A stretch of 64,000 bases of DNA from Polytrichum commune (Eukaryota; Streptophyta; Polytrichopsida; Polytrichales; Polytrichaceae). The stretch lies in NCBI GenBank assembly GCA_950295325.1, contig OX485807.1, positions 2,606,501-2,670,500 of the forward strand, read 5' to 3'. The position numbers and the translations under genes were made by a program. The notes below the pieces were generated by a model. The model saw only the letters and a program-made list of their open reading frames with translations. It was not told the DNA's origin and did no database searches. This document shows positions 33,846-47,109 of this stretch, in pieces (the first letter of the stretch is position 1; every line of letters starts with the position of its first letter).

Positions 33846-34671
33846 ATCGTGACTTTCACGAATCACATAGTCGCCAATAAATCATGGTTCATGATATATT
33901 TAATATATAGATTGTGATATAAGAGTAAATGGGATAAGCACAACATCAAATGAAGCCATTCAAGCAATCATGTTGTTATTCCCTGTTCCTTCCATGTATA
34001 TTAGATGATGGCGCAAGATAAAATAGATGTTGTTTGTATATGGGGGCATCAGTGAACCACAACTACATTTGGTGTTTAGGGTTTAGGGTTTAGGAGATAG
34101 GAGATAGGGTTATAACATATTAATCTATCCAATGTCAATGTATAACATTGTCTTACTCGTGAGAAGAGTCTTATAGGAAGGTTATAGTGAAGACGATGTT
34201 GATTATGTTAATTTGTTATTTGAGACGTTTAAACGCGATATATTGATTGGTCGTGTGTTTATTCAAATAACATGAAATATTGTGGATGTTAATAGGGGCT
34301 ATGGGTCCAACTTTGGATGTTTCGCTCACTTTAGGGAATCACATATTAGTCGCTAATAAACCATCGTTCATGATGTATTTAATATATGGAATGTCATGTA
34401 AAAGTAAATCGGAGAAGCACAACATCATGTTGTTATTCATTGTTCTCTCCACGTGTATTAGATAATGGAGGAAGATATAACAGATATTGTTTGCATAATA
34501 TTATGAAGAAGAGTCTAATCGGAAGGTCATAGTAAATACAATCTTGATCATGTTAATATGTTATATGGGACGTTTAAACATGATATCCTAATTGGTTTTG
34601 TATTTAGTCAATGCGTATTTCATGTTGTGGATGTTATAAGGGTTTAGGGTCCAATCTTGGATGTTTTGCTC
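33846..34671. repeat. Diverged tandem duplication, two copies
   Basis: The block 33846-34325 is partly repeated at 34317-34671. Landmarks occur in the same order in both: TTCATGATATATTTAATATAT, AAGCACAACATCA, CATGTTGTTATTC, AGAAGAGTCT, GACGTTTAAAC, TGTGGATGTTA, TCTTGGATGTTTTGCTC-like. There is no coding potential. Confidence 0.65.
34075..34095. repeat. Short telomere-type repeat (TTTAGGG)
   Basis: Nearly three units of TTTAGGG. A second short tract of the same kind is at 34827-34848. Both lie in AT-rich non-coding DNA. Confidence 0.6.
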
Positions 34672-35361
34672 TCACACATTAGTAAACTTGAAGTGAACTT
34701 GAGGATGGATTCAAGTAACATTAAAAGATTGAACTAGAAAGGGACATTGGTAGTTAGTATCCCCTTAACAACGTCCACATACGTTCGTCATTGCCACACT
34801 TGCATGCGAGATAATAGAGCAAGGTTCTAGGGTTTAGGGTTTAGGGGGGACAAATAAATAATTCTATTCATCATGACAATGGCCTCAAGCCTTGGAAACT
34901 CTCTCATAATTGCAGCCTCCAAATGGCCCAAACCCCACCTAAATAGGTTTACACTTGAAAGCATTGAATGGAGTTGTGTTTGGGTCTACATATTGGTTAA
35001 AATATACCTTGATGATACTTGAAAAAATTAATGTGGCCGCCACCCTTCCTCCCAATGGCGTATGTCATATCCACACAAAACAAAACAAATAGATTAAATA
35101 ACATAGACTAAGTCATATGACGGCTGGGGTATCATAGGGGCATTGATAGATGCGCATTTTTCTCTTATAAACAGAAAACGGGGAATTATGTCAGGAGGTT
35201 TGAAATAACCTCTGCAAGAGAAGAAGGCGGGGAAGGCATCCAATGACTAAGTCTGGGAAGCGGAGGTGGATAGTATAAAGGGGCGCACCCCCCAAAAGTC
35301 GGTCCTTTTTTTCTCTTCTCCCGCTGTCGAATTCGTAGAGAGAACTCTTAGTAGGAGCTGT
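34672..35361. other. Non-coding; possible TATA box near 35274
   Basis: No gene seen. Just left of the LTR, AGTATAAAGG at about 35273-35282 is followed by a C-run and a CT-rich leader. This may be a promoter remnant of an older retroelement into which or beside which the LTR copy lies. Confidence 0.35.
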
Positions 35362-38215
35362 TGTGGTACTTTTGGGCCACCCCCTTTCGAGGGAGCCTAA
35401 AAGTATCACACAAGCCCTTCGGTGAAGGTGGCCTGCATTTGCAGGCGCCCAAGCCGAACCCGGATGATAGGTGTATAACGTGAGTAGTTAGATTTTTAAG
35501 GGAGATTAAATATGCGTCGTAGTACCTCCGGAGGTTAGGCCTTAGTTTTTTACTAGTGTGGCTTTAAACTCCACTAACCAATTTCATATCTAGTTCTAAC
35601 CTTAACCTACAACCTATTTTACGCGCAGACGCACCAGCCTTGAAACCAAGGCAATCCTAATTTGTGAATTGGGATGGTTCTGATACACCCAACCGGGTGT
35701 GACTCATACCACCCTAACTCAACGAACGGAATAACGACAATTTGATGGACCATTCAATTCTTCCTATTTCTTTATTTAGTTCTATTTAGTTTTCTAAGCG
35801 GGGGAACTTGGCCTAAGTCCCACCCTTCACACAAATTCCTTCTTAATTACTTACTTTTGTTTGCACGTCCTAACTTACTACATTAACATATTAGGCATCA
35901 CCCCTTACCTCGGGTCTCTTGCCAACAAGGGTTTACGATTTATTTGGTATGTTTTGATTGTTAAATGTGTTTACACTGGATAGACCACGAAATGCAACTC
36001 AATGGGACCAGGGTGACGGGCGACCTGTAGGTTCAACCTGTTGCGCAATCTTCATAAATTGGGGCCATTACTCCCAATCTATGGGGCCAACAACATAATA
36101 GTGGATTCGCGGGTCATTAACCCCACCTTTCCACCAACAACATTCAGAGTGGTCGTGTCGGTGATTAATCCGACTTACCACACACGAAACTTGCTAATAA
36201 ATGAAGCTACTACCACAAAACATACCAAGGGCCCCGAAAACAATGGAATTGGGTACTCCCTTGGCGGTCAAGTGGTCAAGCCACTTGACCTTACGAGATA
36301 GGTGAGTGGGTTTAGAGATGCGTACCTTAGCCGTGCTCCCTCCAATCCTAAATGGAAGGCTTAAGGTTAGTTAATTTACCTCAATTTTCCTCGGTTGATT
36401 TGGGCTTGATGTAGGCCGAGCCGCTACCTCCTTCCTTGCTCCACTTTCCGAGCGTCGACCTTGCCTCCTTCTTTGTAACTAGTTTGGTAGTAAGCGTACC
36501 TTAGTTAACAATTAAAATATAAAGTGTTATTCTGCCCTGTAATTTAATCCTAAGCATAATATTTATACTTAGTGCACCAAATTATCTTTCCAATGATCTA
36601 AAAATCACTCTAATCGGATAAGAAATGCAAAAGTTATGAGGGTTGGAAGTGTGAGGTCGATTCAACCGACCCTTCCAACCCACCTATCTACCTTCTAACT
36701 TCAAGAATTCATAGCACATTCCTTACTACTTGGATCTAGGCTTTCCTTATACCATTGGAAAGCTATGAACAAGCTCTAACTAGAAAAAATTATGACATCA
36801 GCAGGTTAAGCTAATAGAAATTCAGCGGACTCCTTGTAACACAGCAGTCAATCAAGAAGGCTTAAACTATGTATCTCGCCTTCAACCATTCATATCTAAT
36901 TCAAATCTTAGTCAAATCAAACGTTCTATATGACCCTGGAGAGATATTAAAAAGATGTATTTGATAAAAATATGTGATTAGAAAGGTAAGCCGAAGTGAA
37001 CCCAGCAGGTCCTCTGTAATGCAGCAGTCAACCAAAAGTTCTCAAACTATGTGTCCCATCTTGCACAATTCATATCTAATTCAAATCATGCTCAAATCAA
37101 ATGTTCTAAGCCATTTTGGAAAGCTACACAAAAGTTCTACTTGGGAAAAATATAATTTCTTGGAATTAAAATTCCTATTGGGCTCGCAGGTCTGATCCAG
37201 CAGCCGCTACCCACAAGACCACCCAGTTTTTTTTACTCCATCTTTGAAAATCCATAACTAATTGTCATCTCAACCAAATCACAAATGGGAAACGGCTATG
37301 GATAGCTATATGAAATCTCTCTAAGAGAAAAATGATAAGTATCTTGTTCTAGCTTTTGAACTAAGCCTTTAGGGCATTGGCAGATGAGGTCTATAATGCC
37401 TCTACTCAAAACTCTACCATCCAACCTACCTCTACAAAAGAAGGAATAATTTTGTTGGTGTGTTAATAAACACACAACCTAACTAGGAGAGAGAGAGTAG
37501 AGGAGGTTCTCAAGCCTTTCTTTTAGACCATTGAGAATACATGCTAAAGGATTTTTTCCTAACTACATTGAAGCAGGGCTTCGCCCAAAAACTAGAGAAA
37601 GAAAGAGAGCTACAAGGTGGAAGGAGGGGTTTTTAAACCCTCTCACAAAAGGGTTGGACCCCTCCTCCACCGGATCCATTTTTCAAACCCTTTCCCGAAA
37701 TTTTGGCTCGGGGGTTTTCCCGGTTGAGGTTGCCACCCTCTCGCCGAGGTGGCTCCGACAAAAAACCTTTAGAAATCTTTCTAATTTTTCCGCCATCGAG
37801 TTGGCAAGGGGGCAAGTGGGCAAGTATCCCCCTTGCTCTCTTTCTTTTTTGTCTTCAAAAGTCTTCAAGCCGATTTTATCTTCTTACCTAAACCACCTCT
37901 AATAGTCTTGTGTGCCTCACACTAACTAATAAACTAACACTTGCTTAGCTAGCATTTACTAACATTTGCTTAATAGCTAGCATCTACTAATATTTGCTTA
38001 GCTAGTTGTTTTTACTAGCTAGCACATTTTTTCTACTTTGCTATCTTCTAGCACTACTTAGTTTCATTTTGACCTTCCTTCTTCTAGGCTAAATGCTAAA
38101 TGAACTAATTTTCCCTAAATTCCCTATCAATTCTAACTTTTAATGCTAACATTCTAACTAAAAGTGATCCCGCAGAGTGGTGGACCACTCAAAGGGTTCA
38201 CTCAAAGGGTTCACA
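35362..38215 (+). repeat. 5' LTR of a gypsy-type retrotransposon
   Basis: 2854 bp beginning TGTGGTACTTTTGGGCC and ending GGGTTCACA, so it has TGTG/CACA borders. It is nearly identical to 41015-45303 once the nested insertion is removed, with only a handful of differences, so the element is young. It contains internal repeats of about 160 bp (around 36840-37150, with CAGCAGTCAA and CATATCTAATTCAAAT). The short ORFs in it are duplicated passively in the other LTR. No gene is claimed here. Confidence 0.8.
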
Positions 38216-41014
38216 AAGGGTTCGAGACGGTGGTAACTCGTTATGTAGGAACCCTTCTCACAAATGACACGATTAAATTCTACTTCATACAAGGGTTCAA
38301 CAAACAAGGTACAATCCGAGAAATTCTTAACTCCAACCCTCAGGATTTGGAAGAAGCTAAAGACGAGGCTAGGAGGATCGAAGGTGTAGACAAACAAAAT
38401 GAGCGGATGTGGAATTGCACTATTGCACCTGTGCCAGCCTTCCTACCCACAACCTACATTCCTCCCGAGCAGAGTAAGCCTTCTCAGCTGGAGCCATCCC
38501 GACCGGATGCATACGCAGTCCACCGAGCGGCCCCGGTTCCTTTGGCTACGAGGCCACCCCCTGAGCTCTTAGCACTCCCTAGCCCTCCGAGCCACACCAC
38601 GATCGAGGAGCTAGAACTTAGAGTTAAGAAGGCCAACGACGAGTTGAGGAGCGATGTCATGCAGTCGCTCAAGACCCTCACAGAGCAGCTAACAATGGCA
38701 ATCACGTCTAGGCCCTTAGCACAACCAGTTCCGCCGGCCTCGGAGGCAGGTAATTATGGCACCAACATTTGGTGTCGTAATTGCAACAAACCTGGCCACA
38801 GTAATCAATTTTGCACGGAGCCTAGGTTCACAGGTAACCTAGTAGCCCCACCCCCCCGTCCACAACAAGGCCACTCCCAGACTCAAGCCCGGAACAACGG
38901 TAAAGGAGTTTGTCCCACTTGCGGCAAGGTTCACATTTTGGGGCCAGGTAAGTGTTGGATCGAGACGGGGGTGGTCTGCAACCATTGTGGGGGTAATCAC
39001 CCGGTCGATAATTGTCGTAGGATTCTCGCGGAGCGACCCTCCCATTACTCTCAGCTGAATCAACAACTTCCGGCATTCTTCTATGATAGGAATCAACAGA
39101 ACCAAGGAGGAATGTCGGTTAATTATCACCAAGGTAACCCACAAAGCAATGGCCAACAAAACTACGGTCCACCCAACCACCAAAACCAAGGTAATAGGGG
39201 GAACAACTATCAAGGTCCACAAAATTTGTACCCTCAAAACTCCCCAGCCGGTGGTAGGCAAGCCGACTCGAACTTGGTAGGAATGGTAAGCCAACAGTAT
39301 GTCCCTCAGATGGGCCGGAACCAACCAAATAGGTTCAACAATGGACCCCAAGTTGCACAACAAGGTAATACCTTCAATAACTCCCCTAATGAAGGCAACC
39401 CATTCTATGGGTACCAAATGAACCAAGGTCAGGCTTATGGTCTTAACGGTCAGTATACCGACAACCCTCCTCAACATCTTATGGGGACTGGACAGGATAC
39501 TAACCAACAATGGGCGCAAAACATGAATGGGCCTCCAACATCCCAAGGTCCCCTTAACCTTGGTCATGCACAAACCCAAGACGCGAGGTTCATTGATAAC
39601 AATAGGGCGAGCACAAGTTGTTCAGCTCCATTCCTTCCTATCCCAAATGATAGTCATAGCAACTTCATCTCTCACGAGCTAGCCGATTCTTCTTTACGGG
39701 CTATCCTGGTTCCCCCTAAAAAACTAAAGCAGAAAATAGACGTGGCAGTGGTCACTAGGGCTCAGAAGAGGGCACAAACCGTGATGGGTGAAGGTTCCGA
39801 GAAGTCGAATGAGTCTGAAAAGTCACCAAAATTCGCAGAACTTCCAGAGTTCTTGCAGAACGCAGCCCTTAAGGCTAAGGTTCCCACAACTTCCCTAGAG
39901 CCTAACCCTGATGACGAACCGGTAGAGGAACCATTACTGGAGGAAGAGGAAGACCTCTTCCGATTTGTGGATAGACGAGACACATGGGGCAATGGCCTGC
40001 CCGCTAACTTCCCACCGAAACCCCGGCCTAGTCGCGCCTTTAACCCGGCCGAGGACTACGACCTTTGGTCAGACCTTTGTAGCCTACGAGCCAACATTTC
40101 TTTGGCACAACTAATTCAAGTAGCTCCCGCCTTAAGAAAGGAATTCAAGGAAGGAGCCACCCAGGTTAGGAAGGCTAAAATCCCAACGATGGCAGTTGAG
40201 GTCCGAAGAACCCCCCCTAGGGGACGAAGGACCAATCGAGGTGGAGGTTGAGATTATGGACAAAATAATCCCGCACACCCTGGTTGATGGGGGTAGTGGG
40301 ATCAATATTATGCCACTCTCAACGTTGGAAAAACTTGGCCTCGAGCTCACTGGCCCTTCACCCTTTGTTATCAATGTCGCGGACCAAAGACAAGTCACCC
40401 CCCTTGGACAGGTAAAGGATTGCTTGATGAAAGTCGGGGGAGAAGTCTATACGATCACGTTTCAAGTTTTGAGGCTCCCTGTAACATCCAAAAGTTATCC
40501 GATACTTTTAGGTAGAGACTGGCTTCGGAGAGCAAATGCCACAACCGAGTGGTCTACGGGTACCTCCCAAATAACATTTGGGCCCCCTCACAACAGAACA
40601 ACGACAAGAATTGCACTCCGTAAGCCTTCGACAGAATTCACGGAATCCGACCTACCCAAGTCGAAGCCAGAACCCAACATAGTTTCGGTAGACTTAGCCA
40701 ACCAAACATTGGGCACTAAGACCCATCTAGGCCCAGTAAAGGACATGGGTCCTGGCCTCTATGGCTGGGAGGACATAGGTGAGTTCACAGCATGGATGGA
40801 ACTCAACCCGGAAGAAATTCCCACCCATACCGAGGTATATGCGATCACCGCCACCAAGGACACGTCACGTGGACACACCGGAGTCGCGCTCATAGCCAAT
40901 AACCTACCGTTTGAGTCAATGTATTCCTTTGAGATTGATGGCACGCAACCTATAGTCCTAGAGGACCTCGTGCTCGAAGAAGATATTGTTCCATCCTTGC
41001 ATTTCAAGAACACC
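38216..41014 (+). pseudogene. Gypsy-type gag-protease internal region, truncated at both ends
   Basis: One frame (to 40251) carries the C-terminal half of Gag: an EEAKDEARRIE-type helix, three Cys/His knuckles (CRNCNKPGHSNQFC near 38775, then CPTCGK and CNHCGG) and an Asn/Gln-rich stretch. A second frame from about 40196, overlapping Gag by about 56 nt, carries the aspartic protease: LVDGGSGINIM at the active site (DGGS in place of D-T/S-G) and YPILLGRDWLRRANA. It continues into an unrecognised linker and is cut by the 3' LTR before any reverse transcriptase. The Gag N-terminus is missing because the frame enters from the 5' LTR. It is non-autonomous and probably not functional as a full polyprotein. 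Confidence 0.82.
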
Positions 41015-44000
41015 TGTGGTACTTTTGGGCCACCCCCTTTCGAGGGAGCCTAAAAGTATCACACAAGCCCTTCGGTGAAGGTGGCCTGCATTTGCAGGCG
41101 CCCAAGCCGAACCCGGATGATAGGTGTATAACGTGAGTAGTTAGATTTTTAAGGGAGATTAAATATGCGTCGTAGTACCTCCGGAGGTTAGGCCTTAGTT
41201 TTTTACTAGTGTGGCTTTAAACTCCACTAACCAATTTCATATCTAGTTCTAACCTTAACCTACAACCTATTTTACGCGCAGACGCACCAGCCTTGAAACC
41301 AAGGCAATCCTAATTTGTGAATTGGGATGGTTCTGATACACCCAACCGGGTGTGACTCATACCACCCTAACTCAACGAACGGAATAACGACAATTTGATG
41401 GACCATTCAATTCTTCCTATTTCTTTATTTAGTTCTATTTAGTTTTCTAAGCGGGGGAACTTGGCCTAAGTCCCACCCTTCACACAAATTCCTTCTTAAT
41501 TACTTACTTTTGTTTGCACGTCCTAACTTACTACATTAACATATTAGGCATCACCCCTTACCTCGGGTCTCTTGCCAACAAGGGTTTACGATTTATTTGG
41601 TATGTTTTGATTGTTAAATGTGTTTACACTGGATAGACCACGAAATGCAACTCAATGGGACCAGGGTGACGGGCGACCTGTTGTGAGGTAAAGTAGGCAA
41701 CCCCCTTGGTTTCCAAGCCAAAGGGTTGAGTCGTGCTTACTTTTCGTTCACAAATACATTTTATAAGATTCGAAAGTCTTTTTGAGAGAAAAAAGATAAT
41801 AGTTAGCCTCTTAAGTATCCGATTAGTCCAACTTAAGCTTAGTTACCTTGGAATAGGCAACCTAGACCCTTTTAATGTAGCTAAACTACTAAAAATCAAT
41901 GCAAAGAATACCAAATGCTAATAAAACTTCTAACTAATCAAAAAGGAATATGAAGAAAGAAGAAATACATGAGCTGCCTCACGGAAACCCTCATAACTTT
42001 TGGACAGAGTTTTAGTTTTACGCAAGATTAGGATGCAAGGATAGATAACTTCAAGTCCTACCTAGAAATATAAAACTTGTAGAAAATGGCCCAACCAGCT
42101 AACCGGGGTGAAGCTTCAAAGTCAGCAGTGCTACATCAGGAGCTGTCTCACGGAAACACTTATAACTTCTAGACAGAATTTTAGATGTGCATGAAACTAA
42201 TTTTGTTGGAAAGACAATTTTATTATCTATCTATGCATATAAAATAAATTGAAATCAGATTTATTGGTAAGACGTGGCAATCCTCTAAAGTACGCTGTCC
42301 TATATGATTCAAGTTGCTAACTAATTTTCATTCTATATAAACTAAGGTTGCTTCACTAACAAGTAAAGAAGAGGTGAGGAATGTGAATGTCATACAAAGA
42401 GGAAAATACTAATAAAACTATAAGAGAATATTTTATTTGAAAGATAGAAACACTTACTCCTTCTCAAGGAGTACAACCACTCCCCCTACTAACTACTAAC
42501 TACTAACTACTAATAGAAGTCGGGGACACCTAAGTTGGCGAGATAGATACTAAGCGTCGAGAAGGTTGAGGCTCGAAGGGCCCGAGACCGATGAAGTGGA
42601 ATAGTGGTAATGCTTGATGGAGTTTCGATGCCTCTTAAATAGGTGGTCGAGGTAGACACTCCGTGGTATTCCGTCTTGCCACGTCTACCCTCGCATTGGA
42701 TCCGTTTAGGCTTTGTTGATCTTTCGCATTGGATCCGCTTAGATCCATTTTGACTTAGTAGTGCCCAAAGACACTTGTCAACTTGGATCTTCTCTCGTCG
42801 AAGCGAATCGGCTTGGTCAAACGTGCATCCATCTAGTCCACGTTGTTTTGCTCCACTCCTTTAACCCGTTGTCGCGTAGTCACTTTGGATTTAGCCCTTA
42901 GCTAAGTCAATCTTAGCCTTACCAACCACTTAAATCTTGCCCTAGCTAAGTCAATCCTCACATAGTCTTATAATATTCCGTTAATGCTTGTCCTATTAGG
43001 ATTTACTTACTAGGCTAGTTTCTAACTCCCAACTTACCTAACCGACCTCATATTTACTATCTAAAGTCTATTTACCACTTATATTAGGTTAATTCGATAA
43101 AAGAATCAAAATAAACCTTCACACCTGTAGGTTCAACCTGTTGCGCAATCTTCATAAATTGGGGCCATTACTCCCAATCTATGGGGCCAACAACATAATA
43201 GTGGATTCGCGGGTCATTAACCCCACCTTTCCACCAACAACATTCAGAGTGGTCGTGTCGGTGATTAATCCGACTTACCACACACGAAACTTGCTAATAA
43301 ATGAAGCTACTACCACAAAACATACCAAGGGCCCCGAAAACAATGGAATTGGGTACTCCCTTGGCGGTCAAGTGGTCAAGCCACTTGACCTTACGAGATA
43401 GGTGAGTGGGTTTAGAGATGCGTACCTTAGCCGTGCTCCCTCCAATCCTAAATGGAAGGCTTAAGGTTAGTTAATTTACCTCAATTTTCCTCGGTTGATT
43501 TGGGCTTGATGTAGGCCGAGCCGCTACCTCCTTCCTTGCTCCACTTTCCGAGCGTCGACCTTGCCTCCTTCTTTGTAACTAGTTTGGTAGTAAGCGTACC
43601 TTAGTTAACAATTAAAATATAAAGTGTTATTCTGCCCTGTAATTTAATCCTAAGCATAATATTTATACTTAGTGCACCAAATTATCTTTCCAATGATCTA
43701 AAAATCACTCTAATCGGATAAGAAATGCAAAAGTTATGAGGGTTGGAAGTGTGAGGTCGATTCAACCGACCCTTCCAACCCACCTATCTACCTTCTAACT
43801 TCAAGAATTCATAGCACATTCCTTACTACTTGGATCTAGGCTTTCCTTATACCATTGGAAAGCTATGAACAAGCTCTAACTAGAAAAAATTATGACATCA
43901 GCAGGTTAAGCTAATAGAAATTCAGCGGACTCCTTGTAACACAGCAGTCAATCAAGAAGGCTTAAACTATGTATCTCGCCTTCAACCATTCATATCTAAT

Positions 44001-45303
44001 TCAAATCTTAGTCAAATCAAACGTTCTATATGACCCTGGAGAGATATTAAAAAGATGTATTTGATAAAAATATGTGATTAGAAAGGTAAGCCGAAGTGAA
44101 CCCAGCAGGTCCTCTGTAATGCAGCAGTCAACCAAAAGTTCTCAAACTATGTGTCCCATCTTGCACAATTCATATCTAATTCAAATCATGCTCAAATCAA
44201 ATGTTCTAAGCCATTTTGGAAAGCTACACAAAAGTTCTACTTGGGAAAAATATAATTTCTTGGAATTAAAATTCCTATTGGGCTCGCAGGTCTGATCCAG
44301 CAGCCGCTACCCACAAGACCACCCAGTTTTTTTTACTCCATCTTTGAAAATCCATAACTAATTGTCATCTCAACCAAATCACAAATGGGAAACGGCTATG
44401 GATAGCTATATGAAATCTCTCTAAGAGAAAAATGATAAGTATCTTGTTCTAGCTTTTGAACTAAGCCTTTAGGGCATTGGCAGATGAGGTCTATAATGCC
44501 TCTACTCAAAACTCTACCATCCAACCTACCTCTACAAAAGAAGGAATAATTTTGTTGGTGTGTTAATAAACACACAACCTAACTAGGAGAGAGAGAGTAG
44601 AGGAGGTTCTCAAGCCTTTCTTTTAGACCATTGAGAATACATGCTAAAGGATTTTTTCCTAACTACATTGAAGCAGGGCTTCGCCCAAAAACTAGAGAAA
44701 GAAAGAGAGCTACAAGGTGGAAGGAGGGGTTTTTAAACCCTCTCACAAAAGGGTTGGACCCCTCCTCCACCGGATCCATTTTTCAAACCCTTTCCCGAAA
44801 TTTTGGCTCGGGGGTTTTCCCGGTTGAGGTTGCCACCCTCTCGCCGAGGTGGCTCCGACAAAAAACCTTTAGAAATCTTTCTAATTTTTCCGCCATCGAG
44901 TTGGCAAGGGGGCAAGTGGGCAAGTATCCCCCTTGCTCTCTTTCTTTTTTGTCTTCAAAATTCTTCACGCCGATTTTATCTTCTTACCTAAACCACCTCT
45001 AATAGTCTTGTGTGCCTCACACTAACTAATAAACTAACACTTGCTTAGCTAGCATTTACTAACATTTGCTTAATAGCTAGCATCTACTAATATTTGCTTA
45101 GCTAGTTGTTTTTACTAGCTAGCATATTTTTTTCTACTTTGCTATCTTCTAGCACTACTTAGTTTCATTTTGACCTTCCTTCTTCTAGGCTAAATGCTAA
45201 ATGAACTAATTTTCCCTAAATTCCCTATCAATTCTAACTTTTAATGCTAACATTCTAACTAAAGGTGATCCCGCAGAGTGGTGGACCACTCAAAGGGTTC
45301 ACA
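41015..45303 (+). repeat. 3' LTR of the gypsy-type element, interrupted by a solo LTR
   Basis: 41015-41681 and 43124-45303 together match the 5' LTR. It begins TGTGGTACTT and ends GGGTTCACA. The 5-bp flanks of the whole element (GCTGT before 35362, GGTTT after 45303) do not match, so the original target duplication is lost or the borders arose by recombination. Confidence 0.8.
41682..43123. mobile_element. Nested solo LTR of a different retrotransposon
   Basis: 1442 bp with TGTGAGG at the left and CCTTCACA at the right (TG...CA borders), flanked by the exact 5-bp duplication CCTGT at 41677-41681 and 43124-43128. The uninterrupted 5' LTR has a single CCTGT at this site. No coding region inside. 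Two diverged copies of a GCTG(C/T)CTCACGGAAAC motif occur within it. Confidence 0.92.
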
Positions 45304-47100
45304 GGTTTGCATTTGGGTTCTAGGTTTTTACCCATGAGGCTCTTGAAGCGCTCATGAACTCCCTTGAGTTTTTCTTTACATATTAGAGCTAAGCTATTGT
45401 GCTCTTGTCTTCATTTGTTTGATATAATTGTTGAGTTACATGCTATGGATAAGAAAATGTTCAATAACATTCTCATTGGAAAATGAAAGTAGACTTTATA
45501 TGTAATATATTGATTCATGATTCAATATTTTGTATACTTAGTGGAGGCAGTTATCACATTAAGTTTTTTTAACTTAGTATAAATAGACGAGTCGATTTTC
45601 TAGCATGCTGTTAGTACGTATACATTTGTTTTTCTCTATAAATTTCTTGTATATAGGGGGTTTAATTTCATTGTGACCCACGCATGTCATTTAGGTTTCC
45701 GATGGAGAGTCTACCCACAACGGGGCTTTGTAGTACTTAATACAATATTAGTCGCACAACCCCTTAGTAGCAATGTTGTGTCTTTTCCAATTTTTACATA
45801 CAATTGCTAGTTTATCACAATCATTTGAAGATGCATCGTCAACTTAATGGGACTAAACACAAATTCAATGACTTAATGTGGAGTGCACATGAGGCATTAA
45901 ACTACACAAGTGTGTAAGGTAGATGGGTCTTGAATGGTTAATTTTTTCCAACTCGCCTGCTTCTCCAAGCATATGAAACATGTGATTAGCACAAGACAGT
46001 TAGCAAATCCAAATTGAGGTTGTAGCCACTTTCCTTGTACTTTTTAGAATCTCTACGAATATCTTATTCACTACCAAAGTGAAGATTCTTGTGCTCATCA
46101 AATGCCTCAATCATGTTGACTATTGAGCTTAAAATGATTATCATATTTTAAATGCGTGGTCCAACCTCTTGTAAGACTTTTGTGTTTGTTCTTGGAGCCA
46201 TGCCTAATCAAGTACCACTAAAAATAGATGTCCGATTAAAATCGATATAGTTGGATAGCCAATTTGGCACAAACGTAATCCTAAAACTAGATGCAATACA
46301 ATCTAGAAAATTTAAGCACATTTTTCTATAAATACTTTTCAAATTCCTTACAAATTTGTCGAAATATGGAAATATGTCTCTCCACACAAGCTTATGCAAT
46401 GTTAACAATTCATTATAGGATATTAAGTTAAGAATGGATTCATATTATATTCCAAGTTATCCTTAGTTAGTGCAAAGAGTATGAATCAACATGGAATTTA
46501 TGTAGACAAGTGTTCAGGATGGGGTTTAATTTAACAAAACAAGATATGGAAGGATAAATAAGTGTCACTATTAAGTGAATTGATAGGTCTTGGTTAACTT
46601 TGCATATAAAATGTAGAAAATTCTTAAGTGATACACTATTTCATATGACTTTTTATAGGTTAAGGTAGAATGATCATATTAGAGGTCACTTAATGCAGTA
46701 TATGCAAATGCACAGTTTCTCCCTCACAACCAGCCATTGTCAATGCTACAGTTAGAATCAAATGCAATATCTCGCAACTCCTTCCCACTCAAGCTCATTC
46801 TCCAAGGTGGTACTTGCACCTGGCTCACCATCTCACTTCTTGCATTCACCAGTGTTTTAGTCTACAACCATCAGTCATGCTCATAAATCGCATTTTTTTT
46901 CCACACATGGTTTTATCTTGGAGACTAATGTCACTCCATGACAAGGTCTCATCCCCAAAGGCTCCTTCCTTTGGCAATCCTCTATCACCACCATTGAAGT
47001 TGAGAAGGTCCCTCCAACCATATTTGCCAAATGCTCCTACATGATAGTAGACCTTCCCAAATGATTTTAGGGTTTATTTGCATTACTGGGCCTCCCCTGA
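45304..47100. other. No gene recognised
   Basis: AT-rich. On the minus strand next to the LTR (45304-45360) a short open stretch reads GVHERFKSLMGKNLEPKCK, possibly the end of a broken coding region into which the element inserted, but too short to assign. The rest has no coding signal. Confidence 0.4.
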
Positions 47101-47109
47101 GACAGCATC

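Noticed and set aside
36041-37902. Identical ORFs duplicated at 43141-45002
   Set aside because: They lie in the two LTR copies and show no protein-like features; identity comes from LTR duplication.
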